A stretch of DNA of 64,000 nucleotides from Nitrospirota bacterium (GCA_024275955.1 JAJRYD010000003.1:1-64000); one strand, 5' to 3'. Positions 18,549 through 26,996 are shown, numbered from the stretch's first letter. Translations and numbers: made by a program. Notes: generated from the letters alone by a model not told the origin.

Positions 18549-19820
18549 TCAGTTTTTCAATAACTTTTTTGCCTTTTTCCCGGATTCTGAATCGGGAGAA
18601 AGCTTTACCGTGGTCTCATACTCTTTGCGGGCTTCTTTCTTGTTGCCTTTCTTTGAGAGTATATTTCCTTTAAGGAGGTGTAGGTCTACAAGGCCCTCTA
18701 CCGCCGACTGGTCGAGCATCGCCATAGCTTTTTCGGTAAACTCTATGGAGGCCTCAAGGTCGCCTTTCGCGTAGTGTACCTTTGCTAGGTAGTAATAGTA
18801 GCTCGGCTTTTCTGCCGGCGCTTTTTTAACCCCGTCGTTGAGTACTTTAACCGCCTCGGCGTAGTTAGAGGAAGATTGCATGCTTGCATCGGCAAAGCCA
18901 GCCCTCGCTTTTGAAAAGGCAGGATTGATCTTAAACGACTTGCCAAAATGCTCAAACGCTTTTTCGTAGTTTCCCTTCTTCAGGTAATACTCTCCAAACC
19001 AGAAATGGGTAAACTCGTTTTCGGCATTCATCTGGTTTGATTTTTCAAGGTAAGGAAAGGCATCGTCCAGTCTGCCTGTAATCATCATCAGCTGGCCCAG
19101 GCTCAGATATACATAAGGGTTTTCTTTATCTAGCGATATTGATTTAAGGTAGCTTTGCTCCGCCATATCCCATATTTTCTGCTCATCAGCCCACCGGCCG
19201 TAATAGTTGTAAGCCATAGCACTCTTAGGGTTTATCGCGAGTGCTTTATCTAACGCTTCTTTTGCCTCCGGGTAATTCTCGTTTCTTGTAAGAATAACCG
19301 CGAGGCTTTCCCATGCCTGCCCAGAGCCGGACTGAAGCTCTGTCCATCTTGTCGCGCGGTTGACAGCCTTTTCCAGCAGACCGATTTTCGGATATATGTC
19401 GGAAAGTATTTTATAGTTTAAAGCGAAGTTCGGCTCCTTTTTAGCAGAAAGTTCAAAAAGCTCTACCGCCTTTTTAAGGTCTTTTTTGTGATAATAAATA
19501 ACCGCTTTCCAGTGATCCAACAGGTATCTGTCACTCTTCGAGATTATCGGCTCCAGCTGGTTTAGGACGGTGAAAGCTCCGTCAAACTTTTCGAGCCGTG
19601 CCAGTGTTTCGGCCTTTAGAAAATGAGCCGGTAAATTCCGCTCAAATAGTTCTATCGCCGTTTCGGCCTCCTTGAGAGCTTTTCCCATCTGGCCGGCGTT
19701 TAGATACTCTTTGGCTATTTCAAAATGAATCTCGGAATCGAACTGTTTTTTCTCTAAAGAACCTGTACAGCCCAAAAAAAAGAGCGGGAGCAAAAGGGCA
19801 AGAATCATCCTTAACTTCAT
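18549..19820 (-). CDS. TPR repeat lipoprotein
   Basis: A 423-residue protein. The signal ends in a lipobox (LFFLGC, Cys 18). The remainder is almost entirely TPR repeats, about ten, with the last near KKGNKKEARKEYETTVKL. It is the first gene of the unit with the glycosyltransferase (16-base gap) and the 626-residue protein. TPR lipoproteins of this kind act as docking scaffolds, for example PilF-like pilotins or cell-envelope assembly factors; the partner here is inferred to be one of its neighbours. Confidence 0.8.
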   Translation of the reverse strand: MKLRMILALLLPLFFLGCTGSLEKKQFDSEIHFEIAKEYLNAGQMGKALKEAETAIELFERNLPAHFLKAETLARLEKFDGAFTVLNQLEPIISKSDRYLLDHWKAVIYYHKKDLKKAVELFELSAKKEPNFALNYKILSDIYPKIGLLEKAVNRATRWTELQSGSGQAWESLAVILTRNENYPEAKEALDKALAINPKSAMAYNYYGRWADEQKIWDMAEQSYLKSISLDKENPYVYLSLGQLMMITGRLDDAFPYLEKSNQMNAENEFTHFWFGEYYLKKGNYEKAFEHFGKSFKINPAFSKARAGFADASMQSSSNYAEAVKVLNDGVKKAPAEKPSYYYYLAKVHYAKGDLEASIEFTEKAMAMLDQSAVEGLVDLHLLKGNILSKKGNKKEARKEYETTVKLSPDSESGKKAKKLLKN

Positions 19821-19837
19821 ACTGTCTAGGATAATAC

Positions 19838-19868
19838 AAAAAAACCCCCGGCTTTTACAAGCCGGGGG
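19838..19868 (-). terminator. Rho-independent terminator of the small secreted-protein gene
   Basis: On the minus strand CCCCCGGCTT, a four-base loop and AAGCCGGGGG form a perfect ten-pair stem followed by seven T (A run at 19838-19844). It lies 30 bases after the stop at 19899 and before the TPR lipoprotein start, so it closes the secreted-protein transcript. The cleanest terminator in the window. Confidence 0.92.
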
Positions 19869-19898
19869 CCTAATATCGAACTAAACTATACGATAGCT

Positions 19899-20336
19899 TT
19901 AGTTGGTACTTTCTCCATGAGAGAAGTTAAACCCGCCACTATATGTAGACTCGAAAAGAGTAGTAAAACCACGAACCGTCGTAGGTTTAATATCTACCCA
20001 GCCACGTCTGTTATTGGTGTCGGTGGTATCGTCGCCGCCGGTAGTACCATTAAAGACTGTGGAAGCTACGTTACCGAGATTACCGAGGTTGAAAAACCAA
20101 CCGCCGTTACTCACGATAGTCTTGGTGGTAGAGCCTAATGCTGTACCGTCCCACCTGTAAAAAGTTACTGTAGTAGCCACACTTCCGCCAGAATCGTTGT
20201 TTACCCATACATAGGTATTCCAAGTGGTAGCTGTACTACCGCACGAACCACAACCAAACCAGTAGCCTTTGTCCGCGTGGGCACTCCCCGCAGAAACGAG
20301 TAGCATCGCAACAGTTGCTAAAAGAAATTTTTTCAT
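19899..20336 (-). CDS. Small secreted protein, novel family
   Basis: A 145-residue protein. Start chosen at 20336 because a perfect AAGGAGG lies seven bases before the ATG; a longer frame from 20402 has no such site. MKKFLLATVAMLLVSAGSAHA is a textbook signal peptide. The mature part begins DKGYWFGCGSCGSTA (two Cys three apart) and is rich in Thr, Ser, Gly, Asn and aromatic residues in beta-strand pattern (WNTYVWVNNDSGG, TVTFYRWDGTALGS, GWVDIKP). It is monocistronic, with strong ribosome site and strong terminator, which suggests high expression. No family recognised; a matrix or surface protein is possible. Confidence 0.7.
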   Translation of the reverse strand: MKKFLLATVAMLLVSAGSAHADKGYWFGCGSCGSTATTWNTYVWVNNDSGGSVATTVTFYRWDGTALGSTTKTIVSNGGWFFNLGNLGNVASTVFNGTTGGDDTTDTNNRRGWVDIKPTTVRGFTTLFESTYSGGFNFSHGESTN

Positions 20337-20662
20337 ACTAAATCCTCCTTCCTTAATAATATTTTTTTGTTCAATTTTATAAAAATCGGTCAATCGCAAC
20401 AAAGATAAGCCTCCCCTCTTTTTTTGATATCTGGTCTAAATCGGTAGCCTCCGTCTAATATTTTACATCTCCAAAGCAAATTCATATCTTCGTATCGTCA
20501 AATAAGATTATTTCTTTAGTCAAAAAACCTTTTTCAAATAGACAAATTAACAGTTATCAGCTTATTGGAGCAAAGACCGTGCCGTAATATCTTAAAAAGG
20601 CTTATATGCTAAAAGAAAAAGCTAAAGCGATAATGCCTTTAAAAACAAAATAATAGAACTGG

Positions 20663-20800
20663 CTATTTATCTAAAACCACAGCTTTTCCTTTTTGAATAG
20701 ATATCATTCTATTCCTTTCCTCTGTTTCTACCGCTAGATGCCAGAAATCTGCAATACGTTTGTACCAAGTAAGGAAAAATTTTCCAAAAAAATATGCCGG
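20663..20800 (-). pseudogene. Possible C-terminal gene remnant, 45 codons
   Basis: An open minus-strand frame between stops reads like real protein: PAYFFGKFFLTWYKRIADFW, then HLAVETEERNRMISIQKGKA, then VVLDK and stop. It has no start codon apart from an internal Met 14 residues before the end. It may be the tail of a lost gene. I do not recognise the family and the length makes chance possible. Confidence 0.2.
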
Positions 20801-20869
20801 TTAGGTATCGGTTACTCGCCTTCGCCGTATACCTGCTGACTTTTGAGGCATTTTAAGAGTTTATCTATA

Positions 20870-20986
20870 GGGTTCCTCTAAAAATAAGTGATCTTCTTCA
20901 TCGGTTTCGGCAATAGTACTAAATCCCCATCTATAATTCGACCAACCAAAAGTCAGAACTTTAAAAATAGATTTTTAGAGGTTCCC
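20870..20986. mobile_element. Second MITE type (117 bases)
   Basis: GGGTTCCTCTAAAAAT at the left matches, inverted, GGGAACCTCTAAAAAT read from the right end: 14 of 16 positions agree. There is no open frame inside. Flanks read TATAG and TGTAG, near but not exact duplicates. The ends differ from element A, so it is a separate family; some IS5-group elements have similar GGG-A/T-CCTCT ends, which is only a hint. Confidence 0.6.
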
Positions 20987-21063
20987 TGTAGTAATTTGTT
21001 TTTTTAAGATTTTCCCATTTTCTTGAAATGGGGCCTTAGTTGCGTCATACTATCTGCTCTCTT

Positions 21064-21140
21064 GGTGGGCGTAGCTCAGTTGGTAGAGCTCTGGATTGTG
21101 GCTCCAGTGGCCGTGGGTTCAAATCCCATCGCTCACCCCA
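21064..21140 (+). tRNA. tRNA-His (anticodon GTG)
   Basis: Acceptor strands GTGGGCG and CGCTCAC pair, with the extra G(-1) opposite the discriminator C that marks tRNA-His. D arm GCTC-AGTTGGTA-GAGC, anticodon arm CTGGA-TTGTGGC-TCCAG with anticodon GTG, T arm GTGGG-TTCAAAT-CCCAT. The CCA end is encoded. It stands alone. Confidence 0.96.
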
Positions 21141-21265
21141 TTTAACTAGTTGCTAAAAAGCAGAAGACCGCCTGCTATTCTCCAGTTTACATTGGTACCT
21201 ACAAACATGTAGAATGTAGGTCGCGCTATGTATATAAATTTTGTTTTGCACTTTAGAGGTGAATG

Positions 21266-21652
21266 ATGGGTGATATTGATCCAAACTTGCGGGTTCTTGT
21301 TGTTGACGATTTTGCTACTATGCGCAAGATCGAGAGAAATATTCTTGGACAGCTTGGCGTCAAAAACGTTGACGAAGCTGATGATGGATCTACAGCTCTT
21401 CCCAAGCTAAAGGCAAACCCTTACGACATAGTTCTTCTTGACTGGAACATGCCTACAATGACAGGTCTTGAGTTGCTTAAAACAATGCGGGCCGATGACG
21501 AGCTTAAAGAGACACCTGTTATCATGGTCACGGCGGAAGCACTGAAAGACAATATAGTTGCCGCCGCGCAAGCCGGAGTAAACGACTATATCGTAAAACC
21601 GTTCACCGCCGGAGCTTTAGAAGAAAAAATCAAGAAAGTCTTAAAGCTTTAA
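21266..21652 (+). CDS. cheY: Chemotaxis response regulator CheY
   Basis: A single receiver domain of 128 residues. The acidic pair is in [12 protein letters not shown], the phosphorylated Asp in VLLDWNMP (about residue 59), the Thr switch in VIMVTAEA and the Lys in [22 protein letters not shown] is close to proteobacterial CheY. Phospho-CheY would bind FliM. Two ATGs are adjacent at 21263 and 21266; the second leaves six bases after GAGG and is preferred. No other chemotaxis genes adjoin it, but a flagellar operon begins at 63.4 kb. Confidence 0.93.
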   Translation: MGDIDPNLRVLVVDDFATMRKIERNILGQLGVKNVDEADDGSTALPKLKANPYDIVLLDWNMPTMTGLELLKTMRADDELKETPVIMVTAEALKDNIVAAAQAGVNDYIVKPFTAGALEEKIKKVLKL

Positions 21653-21655
21653 GAA

Positions 21656-21731
21656 CTGCTCTTTTTTTTCTACACCGCACTTTTTTCTTAAATCTGCAGG
21701 CTGTCTGTTTGGGGCGTGCCGTAAACTTTGT
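21656..21731 (-). pseudogene. Decayed duplicate fragment of the neighbouring TPR gene
   Basis: On the minus strand this stretch encodes TKFTARPKQTACRFKKK, matching ARFTACSEHTACKFKKK in the intact gene at 21893-22597, then goes out of frame by one base before an EKK-rich part that also matches. The underlying DNA (for example TTAAGAAAAAA and CCTGCA) is visibly related to 22358-22432. It is cut off by cheY on one side and element A on the other. Confidence 0.6.
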
Positions 21732-21748
21732 TTGCCCTATCCTGTAGA

Positions 21749-21876
21749 GGGGGCTGTTGCCGAATGGCATAAATTTGATTTTGTTACAAATTGCAATCTC
21801 TAAAGCCTCTATTTTTACGAAGTTAGAAAATGAACTTCTCCTTAAAACGCTTAAAAACTCTTTTGGAAACAGTCCC
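21749..21876 (+). mobile_element. Element A, copy 6
   Basis: Starts GGGGGCTGTTGCCGAATGG and ends GGAAACAGTCCC, with GTAGA on both sides (21744-21748 and 21877-21881). Central stem GAAGTT/AACTTC. It lies between the convergent ends of cheY and the TPR gene, 16 bases from the latter's stop. Confidence 0.88.
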
Positions 21877-21892
21877 GTAGAGTCGAGTAGCT

Positions 21893-22597
21893 TTACCTGT
21901 TTTCAAGTAGCTGTAGGTAAGCCTTTGCTTCCTTAAAATCAGAATTAATATCCAACGCCTTTTTTATATAGATTGCCGCCTCTTCCTCTTTACCCCATTC
22001 CTTATAGGCCCGTGATAAATTGTAGTAGAGTACTTCGTCTTTTGGGTCTATCTTCAACGCCTTGGTATAGTTCCGTACCGCCTCTTCGAAAAGCTTGTTC
22101 TGTCTTAACTCGATACCTAGCTGGTTGAAGGTATGTTTGTTTTCTTCTGTGTATAAATCGGCGTTGTCCGCCATAGCATCGAAATGTTCAAGAGCTTTAT
22201 CAGTTTCGCCAAGAGCCATATGGGCCTTGCCTTTTCCGAGGTGGGCCTGAAGGTTTTCACTATCCTCCTTTAACACCCTTCCAAGCTCAAAAGTAGCGGA
22301 GCTGAATTCTTCGTTTTCGAGATGCTTAAGCCCCACCTCCACCATCTTGGCCACCTGCTCCGCCTTTTTTTCTGCCGCGCTTTTTTTCTTAAACTTGCAG
22401 GCTGTATGCTCGGAGCATGCGGTAAACCTTGCCTGAAAGTCATCCATAGAAATTGTTTCCGACGATATCCCTGTCGTAGTGCCGTCGTTTTTAGGAAACT
22501 GAAGGTCTACTCCGCCGCCTCTTTCCTTGACGTAGTAGTGAAGGGCGTCAGCCGATGAACCAGAAGCAGGTTTTTCAAAATAGAGACCTTCAACCAT
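21893..22597 (-). CDS. TPR protein, probably cytoplasmic
   Basis: A 234-residue protein without a signal peptide. The N-terminal 65 residues form a small domain of unknown type (VEGLYFEKPASGSSADALHY, then FTACSEHTACKFKKK with two Cys). TPR repeats fill residues about 80-234, ending in YNLSRAYKEWGKEEEAAIYI. It is 37 bases downstream of the bactofilin-TPR fusion on the same strand, so a shared transcript and a role with it are likely. A decayed duplicate of its Cys-containing segment lies downstream at 21.7 kb. Confidence 0.75.
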   Translation of the reverse strand: MVEGLYFEKPASGSSADALHYYVKERGGGVDLQFPKNDGTTTGISSETISMDDFQARFTACSEHTACKFKKKSAAEKKAEQVAKMVEVGLKHLENEEFSSATFELGRVLKEDSENLQAHLGKGKAHMALGETDKALEHFDAMADNADLYTEENKHTFNQLGIELRQNKLFEEAVRNYTKALKIDPKDEVLYYNLSRAYKEWGKEEEAAIYIKKALDINSDFKEAKAYLQLLENR

Positions 22598-22634
22598 ATC
22601 TAATTATTCCCCTCTAAAAATCACGGACTCTGTA

Positions 22635-24296
22635 TTAGCGATTCGCCCTTTTTTGGGCGCCGGTGAATTTTTTTAACTGAATTTTAAACCACCTGTCGTT
22701 CGGACTAAGCTCTAGAGCCTTATTAATCCACTCAATCGCCCCGTCAAAATCACCTTTATTGTAATAAACCTCCGAGAGGGTATCCATATACCCTGGTAAA
22801 TCTTTGAAGTACTTCATGGAGGCAAGCGAAAGCTGTTCCGCCTCATCAAGGTTTTTTCCGCCAACCGCGTATGCCCATGCCAGCCTGTTTTGTGCCGGAG
22901 CGTTTGTCGGGTCTATCTCAAGAATTTTTTTGCAGTACTCTTCGGTCTTTTCATTGTCTCCCATCCGGCTGTAGGATGTAGCCAGCCCAAGATAGGAACG
23001 TATGTTATTAGCACTTTTTGACAAGGCAAGGTTAAAATATTCTATCGCTTTTTTAGTATCGCCGTTAGAGAGAAAACCAAAAGCACTGTTGTTAATATTC
23101 TCCACATGGCCAGAATCCATTCTGCCGACAACACGAAACTCTTTGGCGGCAAGCTGTTCCTGCCCAGACTTGTGAAGAACATAGGCTAGGGCAAGCCGGT
23201 TCTCCATATTTTCCGGATCAAGCTCCAAAACCTGCCTATAGGTATTAATCGCCTTTTGCATCATCTCCATGCTCCGCTGAAGGTCGGCAATCACTATAAG
23301 GTCTTCACGCGATGGGGGAGTGGAGACCAGCCTCTCATTAAAAAGTGCTAGCGCTTTATCTGTGCTTTTGTCAGACTTATAAAGCCTAAACAGACGCTCC
23401 ACCGACAGCCGGCCGCTTCCTGCTCTGTTTACTATCGCCTCTTGTATTCTTATCTGCCCTTCCTTATCCCCTTTCGAGGAATAGTACTCGAAAAGTATCG
23501 CTCCAACCTCTTCACTTTCAGGTTTCATATCAAAATAGGTTTCATAATATGGAATCGACTCTTCTGTCTTGCCGAGGTTTTCCAGAGTGGTGGCAAGCTT
23601 CATTATCACCGCTAAATCTTTCGACTCGGCCTTGCCGGAACTTTTATAGTATTCAAACGCTTTTTTATAATTTCCTTCACGGTAAAAGGTGTCGCCCATT
23701 TTTAAAATCCTGTCTGGGTTTTCCTTCGAGAAGTAAAGATAAATATCTCTCGATATTTTATGTTCGAGGATTTCATTTTTCGATTTATAAACAAAAAATC
23801 CGCCGCCGCCCAAAGCGCCAAGAAAGAGCAGAGTGAAAAGGATAGATAGAAACCCCATCCCTCCTTTTTTCTTCTTTGGAAAACTATTTTTACCGATTGT
23901 CTCTGCGTAGTTGTTGCCCAGTATTTCGCTTAAATCTTCGTCGTTACCGTTTGAAGCTGTTTTCTGAGTGCCAGAAGGCATAACACAGCTTCCCTGAAGG
24001 ATGGCGCCCTCTTCCGCGACGAGAACAGGAGTGTCGATACTCCCGTTAAGATAACTTTTGTCAAAAATGGAAATTTTTCTTTCGGCTTTGACGTCGCCCA
24101 TAATTCTTCCCATATTAAAGAGATTACCGGCATTCACCATAGCCTCGACTTTGCCCAGATTGCCGACGATAAGGGTTCCTTCCGTCTGTATCTCCCCTTG
24201 AAAATCGCCATCAAAGCGAAGGGCACCCTTAAACTTAAGAACGCCGTTCATCCTTATTCCATCCCCAAAGTAGGAATTTAACTCCTCTCTCATCAT
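22635..24296 (-). CDS. Bactofilin domain fused to a membrane helix and TPR repeats
   Basis: A 553-residue protein with an unusual order of parts. Residues about 8-108 are a bactofilin domain: GDGIRMNGVLKFKGALRFDG, DFQGEIQTEGTLIVGNLGKV and GRIMGDVKAERKISIF show the short beta repeats with spaced Gly. A Lys-rich patch (PKKKKGG, 140-146) and one membrane helix at about 147-169 follow. Residues 185-545 are about nine TPR repeats. The topology implied is a cytoplasmic bactofilin polymer and a periplasmic TPR scaffold. Bactofilins organise cell-shape or polar envelope machines; their usual form is a 110-200 residue protein. The LmbE-type or M23 partner often found beside bactofilins is absent. Confidence 0.85.
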   Translation of the reverse strand: MMREELNSYFGDGIRMNGVLKFKGALRFDGDFQGEIQTEGTLIVGNLGKVEAMVNAGNLFNMGRIMGDVKAERKISIFDKSYLNGSIDTPVLVAEEGAILQGSCVMPSGTQKTASNGNDEDLSEILGNNYAETIGKNSFPKKKKGGMGFLSILFTLLFLGALGGGGFFVYKSKNEILEHKISRDIYLYFSKENPDRILKMGDTFYREGNYKKAFEYYKSSGKAESKDLAVIMKLATTLENLGKTEESIPYYETYFDMKPESEEVGAILFEYYSSKGDKEGQIRIQEAIVNRAGSGRLSVERLFRLYKSDKSTDKALALFNERLVSTPPSREDLIVIADLQRSMEMMQKAINTYRQVLELDPENMENRLALAYVLHKSGQEQLAAKEFRVVGRMDSGHVENINNSAFGFLSNGDTKKAIEYFNLALSKSANNIRSYLGLATSYSRMGDNEKTEEYCKKILEIDPTNAPAQNRLAWAYAVGGKNLDEAEQLSLASMKYFKDLPGYMDTLSEVYYNKGDFDGAIEWINKALELSPNDRWFKIQLKKFTGAQKRANR

Positions 24297-24358
24297 ATCA
24301 GCCTATTAGGTGTAAAATTTTAAGTCAAGAGCTGACTTTGACAGCGCAACTCATTATT

Positions 24359-25864
24359 TTATTGTAGGTTTTTCAACGTAATCTCAAACCTGCCAAGCTG
24401 GCCCGAACGCTTCTTTTCAAGCAGAGTGAACTCTCTTGAACTTAGAAACCCAAATAGAATCAATACGATAACTACAAGTATGCATGCTTTTCCGGCACTC
24501 TTTTTCTCTGGGCCGACCCCTTTTAAAAGAGCTACCACACCTGTTGAAAGCACCATATAGAAAAAAGGCAAGAAGGGGTAGACCATCCGTGAGAGGGCAT
24601 AAAAAATAATCGACACGAAAAACGGAATAAGAAGAAGCAGGAGAGGAAGGTATCTTATCGCTCCTTTATCTTTCATCTTTGTCAGCTGGTAAAAGCCGTA
24701 GAGAAAGAGGAGAAGAGCGAGCGAGAGCGCTACCTTGTTTTTTGGCACGAAAGAATCGGCCTTATTTGGGATTTCGCCTTCCAGCCCCGCCGGAAAGTTA
24801 TTCAGAAAAAACCCGTTAGAAAAACCGTTTAGAAATATGCCGGCTTTTTTAGGTAATAGCGATAGTTCCATCGGAAGATTCTCTTTGATATGCTTCCACC
24901 CCAGCCTGTAACCATCCCTCACCATAGCCAGATGCGACCCGTTGTCTGGCGTAAGGTTTAGGACAGCGCCATCTTCTAGTCTCTCTGAAAAATAAGGGGC
25001 GTAGGTGCCGGTCGCTTTTTGGTGGTGCCCTTCAAGAAAGTTAAACGGCCCATTGAGTGCCACAGGAACAAAGGTAGGCAGGTTCGCCTGTGGGTAAGCT
25101 TTGTTAAGCTCTTTCATAAAAAAATAGTTCCTTACCGTCCATGGCGTAATCAAAAGAATAAATCCTAAAAATGCCGCGGTGAAAATTTTTATCTTCCTCG
25201 CGGGGACCCACTCTTTTTTAAACAGCCCAAACATAAAAAAAATAAAGACAGCCAAAAGAAACTCCGACCGTGAGAGGACGGCGATGGCGGCTGTACAGCC
25301 GAAGAAAAATGAAAAAATGATATAGTGCCGGGCCGCTATCGACCTTTCTCTGTAGAGAAATATAAAACAGAATGTGGAAAGCGAAGAGGTGAATAGATAA
25401 ATATTCTCGGTATTAAGACCGCCGGTAATGAAAATAAGCGTAAAAGATACAGAACATAAGAAGGCGGTTATTAAAGCTGTTTTTTTGTCTAGCAGTTCTC
25501 TTGCGGTAAGGTAGATAAAAAGAATGGAAAGAGAGCCGATAACCGCGTAGCAGATTTTTAAGATAAATATATCGTGGCCGAACAGCGATTGAAACGCTAT
25601 CAGTGCCCATATCGTAAACGGCGGCGGGAATGGGATGTTCATCCCTTTTCCGCTTAGAAAATCATCTGCTATCAGCGCGTAATAATCTGCGTCTGAAAAA
25701 TGCAGGACCGACCCGCTAAAAAACCGCATGCCGAGGATGGAGCTTTTTCCCGCCTCCTCCCAGCCAAGAGAGCCGAGATGCCAATACCTGTAGAGGAAAG
25801 AAAGAATAATTATGGAGAGCAGGCAAGCTATCTCACCGCCTTTAACACCTTTGGGAAAATTCAT
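24359..25864 (-). CDS. PMT/ArnT-like membrane glycosyltransferase
   Basis: A 501-residue protein with about eleven membrane helices. Helix 1 is followed by GSLGWEEAGKSSILG and FSDADYYALIADDFLSGKG; the acidic WEE and DADYY motifs fit the catalytic loops of GT-C enzymes of the PMT_2 type. Later segments include a FLSSREFTLLEKKRSG C-terminal tail. It is distinct in sequence from the enzyme at 17.1 kb. The bactofilin-TPR gene follows it by 62 bases on the same strand. Substrates unknown. Confidence 0.78.
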   Translation of the reverse strand: MNFPKGVKGGEIACLLSIIILSFLYRYWHLGSLGWEEAGKSSILGMRFFSGSVLHFSDADYYALIADDFLSGKGMNIPFPPPFTIWALIAFQSLFGHDIFILKICYAVIGSLSILFIYLTARELLDKKTALITAFLCSVSFTLIFITGGLNTENIYLFTSSLSTFCFIFLYRERSIAARHYIIFSFFFGCTAAIAVLSRSEFLLAVFIFFMFGLFKKEWVPARKIKIFTAAFLGFILLITPWTVRNYFFMKELNKAYPQANLPTFVPVALNGPFNFLEGHHQKATGTYAPYFSERLEDGAVLNLTPDNGSHLAMVRDGYRLGWKHIKENLPMELSLLPKKAGIFLNGFSNGFFLNNFPAGLEGEIPNKADSFVPKNKVALSLALLLFLYGFYQLTKMKDKGAIRYLPLLLLLIPFFVSIIFYALSRMVYPFLPFFYMVLSTGVVALLKGVGPEKKSAGKACILVVIVLILFGFLSSREFTLLEKKRSGQLGRFEITLKNLQ

Positions 25865-25983
25865 CTATTTCAGCTTGGATGGTTCCTATCGTAGCTACTT
25901 TAAAAAAATTCGATTTCCTCTTTATCCTACCGTTAAAAATGGTATAAACACAGACTCTTTATAAATTGGATAAGGCGAGGCAG

Positions 25984-26820
25984 ATGAAAGACAACGACAT
26001 ACTTGACCCACGTAAAGGAAATTTTGTGTGCGAAAACCTTGCGATTGAAATGAGCTATCCAAAAACCAAGCCCGACATAGAGGCTTTTCTCTACTACCTC
26101 TACCACGAGGATGTAGAGCTGTTTGTCGACAACTACTACGACTGGTTTCTTTTGCTAAAAGGAAAATGCTCTAAGCTTGCCAAAAACGGCAACTGTAAAA
26201 TAAAAGATAGGCAGGCGGACGAATGCACGCAACATGGGCACGAAGTGGAAAGCCTAGAAGATACTGCCAAGTATCATTTTCGTAACGAATGGGAGCTGGT
26301 TCGCTACCTGAAAGAGAACAGACCGGCTCTTTTTAAAAAACTTTATCCAGAGACAAGAAAAATTGCCGCCCTAAAAAAAGCTCCAAAGCTTAAAAAGCAG
26401 AAACAAAAAGCACTTACCCCAGCTCTTGACGATGACCATAAATGCTCAAGCTGTATTTCTTGCTGTAATTACCTAAACCTCATCATCGACAAGCCGACAG
26501 GAGAAAGCAGGCTCAACTCGATCCTCTGGTACATCTACAGGGAGGGGGTTCATGTTTACCTCGATGTCGATGGAGACTGGAGCCTCTACCTAGAGCTCCC
26601 CTGTCTGCAACTGGATAAAAACGGCCTATGCCAAATCTACGATCGCCGGTCGTCAATCTGCCGCCAATTTTCCAGTAGCCACTGCCATGGCAACCAGATG
26701 GAAGACTCCATCAGGGAATCGTTTCCCAATGACAGTAAGTTATTGAACTTTATAGCCAAGAAGAGAAAACCGCTTTTTAAAAGATTGAACACAAGTCTAA
26801 AAAAGCTTGCATCGAGATAG
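25984..26820 (+). CDS. Tandem YkgJ-type CxxCxxCC domain protein with a degenerate first copy
   Basis: About 278 residues. The second half is a YkgJ-like metal-binding domain: CSSCISCC, then LPCLQLDKNGLCQIYDRRSSICRQF. The first half has the same layout (KGKCSKLAKNGNCKIKDRQADEC) but only one Cys where the CxxCxxCC cluster should be (NFVCENL). So one domain keeps a probable zinc or iron-sulfur site and the other has lost part of it. I start at the ATG at 25984 after AGGCGAGG rather than the TTG at 25966. It is transcribed alone. Function unknown. Confidence 0.75.
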   Translation: MKDNDILDPRKGNFVCENLAIEMSYPKTKPDIEAFLYYLYHEDVELFVDNYYDWFLLLKGKCSKLAKNGNCKIKDRQADECTQHGHEVESLEDTAKYHFRNEWELVRYLKENRPALFKKLYPETRKIAALKKAPKLKKQKQKALTPALDDDHKCSSCISCCNYLNLIIDKPTGESRLNSILWYIYREGVHVYLDVDGDWSLYLELPCLQLDKNGLCQIYDRRSSICRQFSSSHCHGNQMEDSIRESFPNDSKLLNFIAKKRKPLFKRLNTSLKKLASR

Positions 26821-26996
26821 AGCTGACCAGTAAGTCAGACCGATTACAGCTATTGCATATTTCAGCTTATTCTAACCTATTGCTTTATCTTTACACCCAA
26901 ATATGTTAGATTCTCTAAAGTGATTTTGAGAACTAGGCGATAAGAATCTTACTAGGCCGATTCTTTTACCGTCTGTTTTTTGGGGGTGTTGTTATT

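Larger units (their letters stand above)
20337..21063. other. Long intergenic region with mobile and decayed sequence
   Basis: More than 650 bases between the secreted-protein gene and tRNA-His. It holds a possible gene remnant (20663-20800), a second type of MITE (20870-20986) and a CCCATTT/AAATGGG hairpin at 21014-21032. The part next to 20336 should contain the promoter of the secreted-protein gene: TTGACC and TATAAA hexamers occur at 20360-20395 on the minus strand but their spacing is poor. Confidence 0.5.

Noticed and set aside
19899-20402. Longer form of the small secreted protein
   Set aside because: The additional 22 residues remove the signal peptide from the N-terminus and lack a ribosome site, whereas AAGGAGG precedes the inner ATG.
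21014-21032. CCCATTT/AAATGGG hairpin as a terminator
   Set aside because: No T run follows on either strand and no gene ends directly before it.
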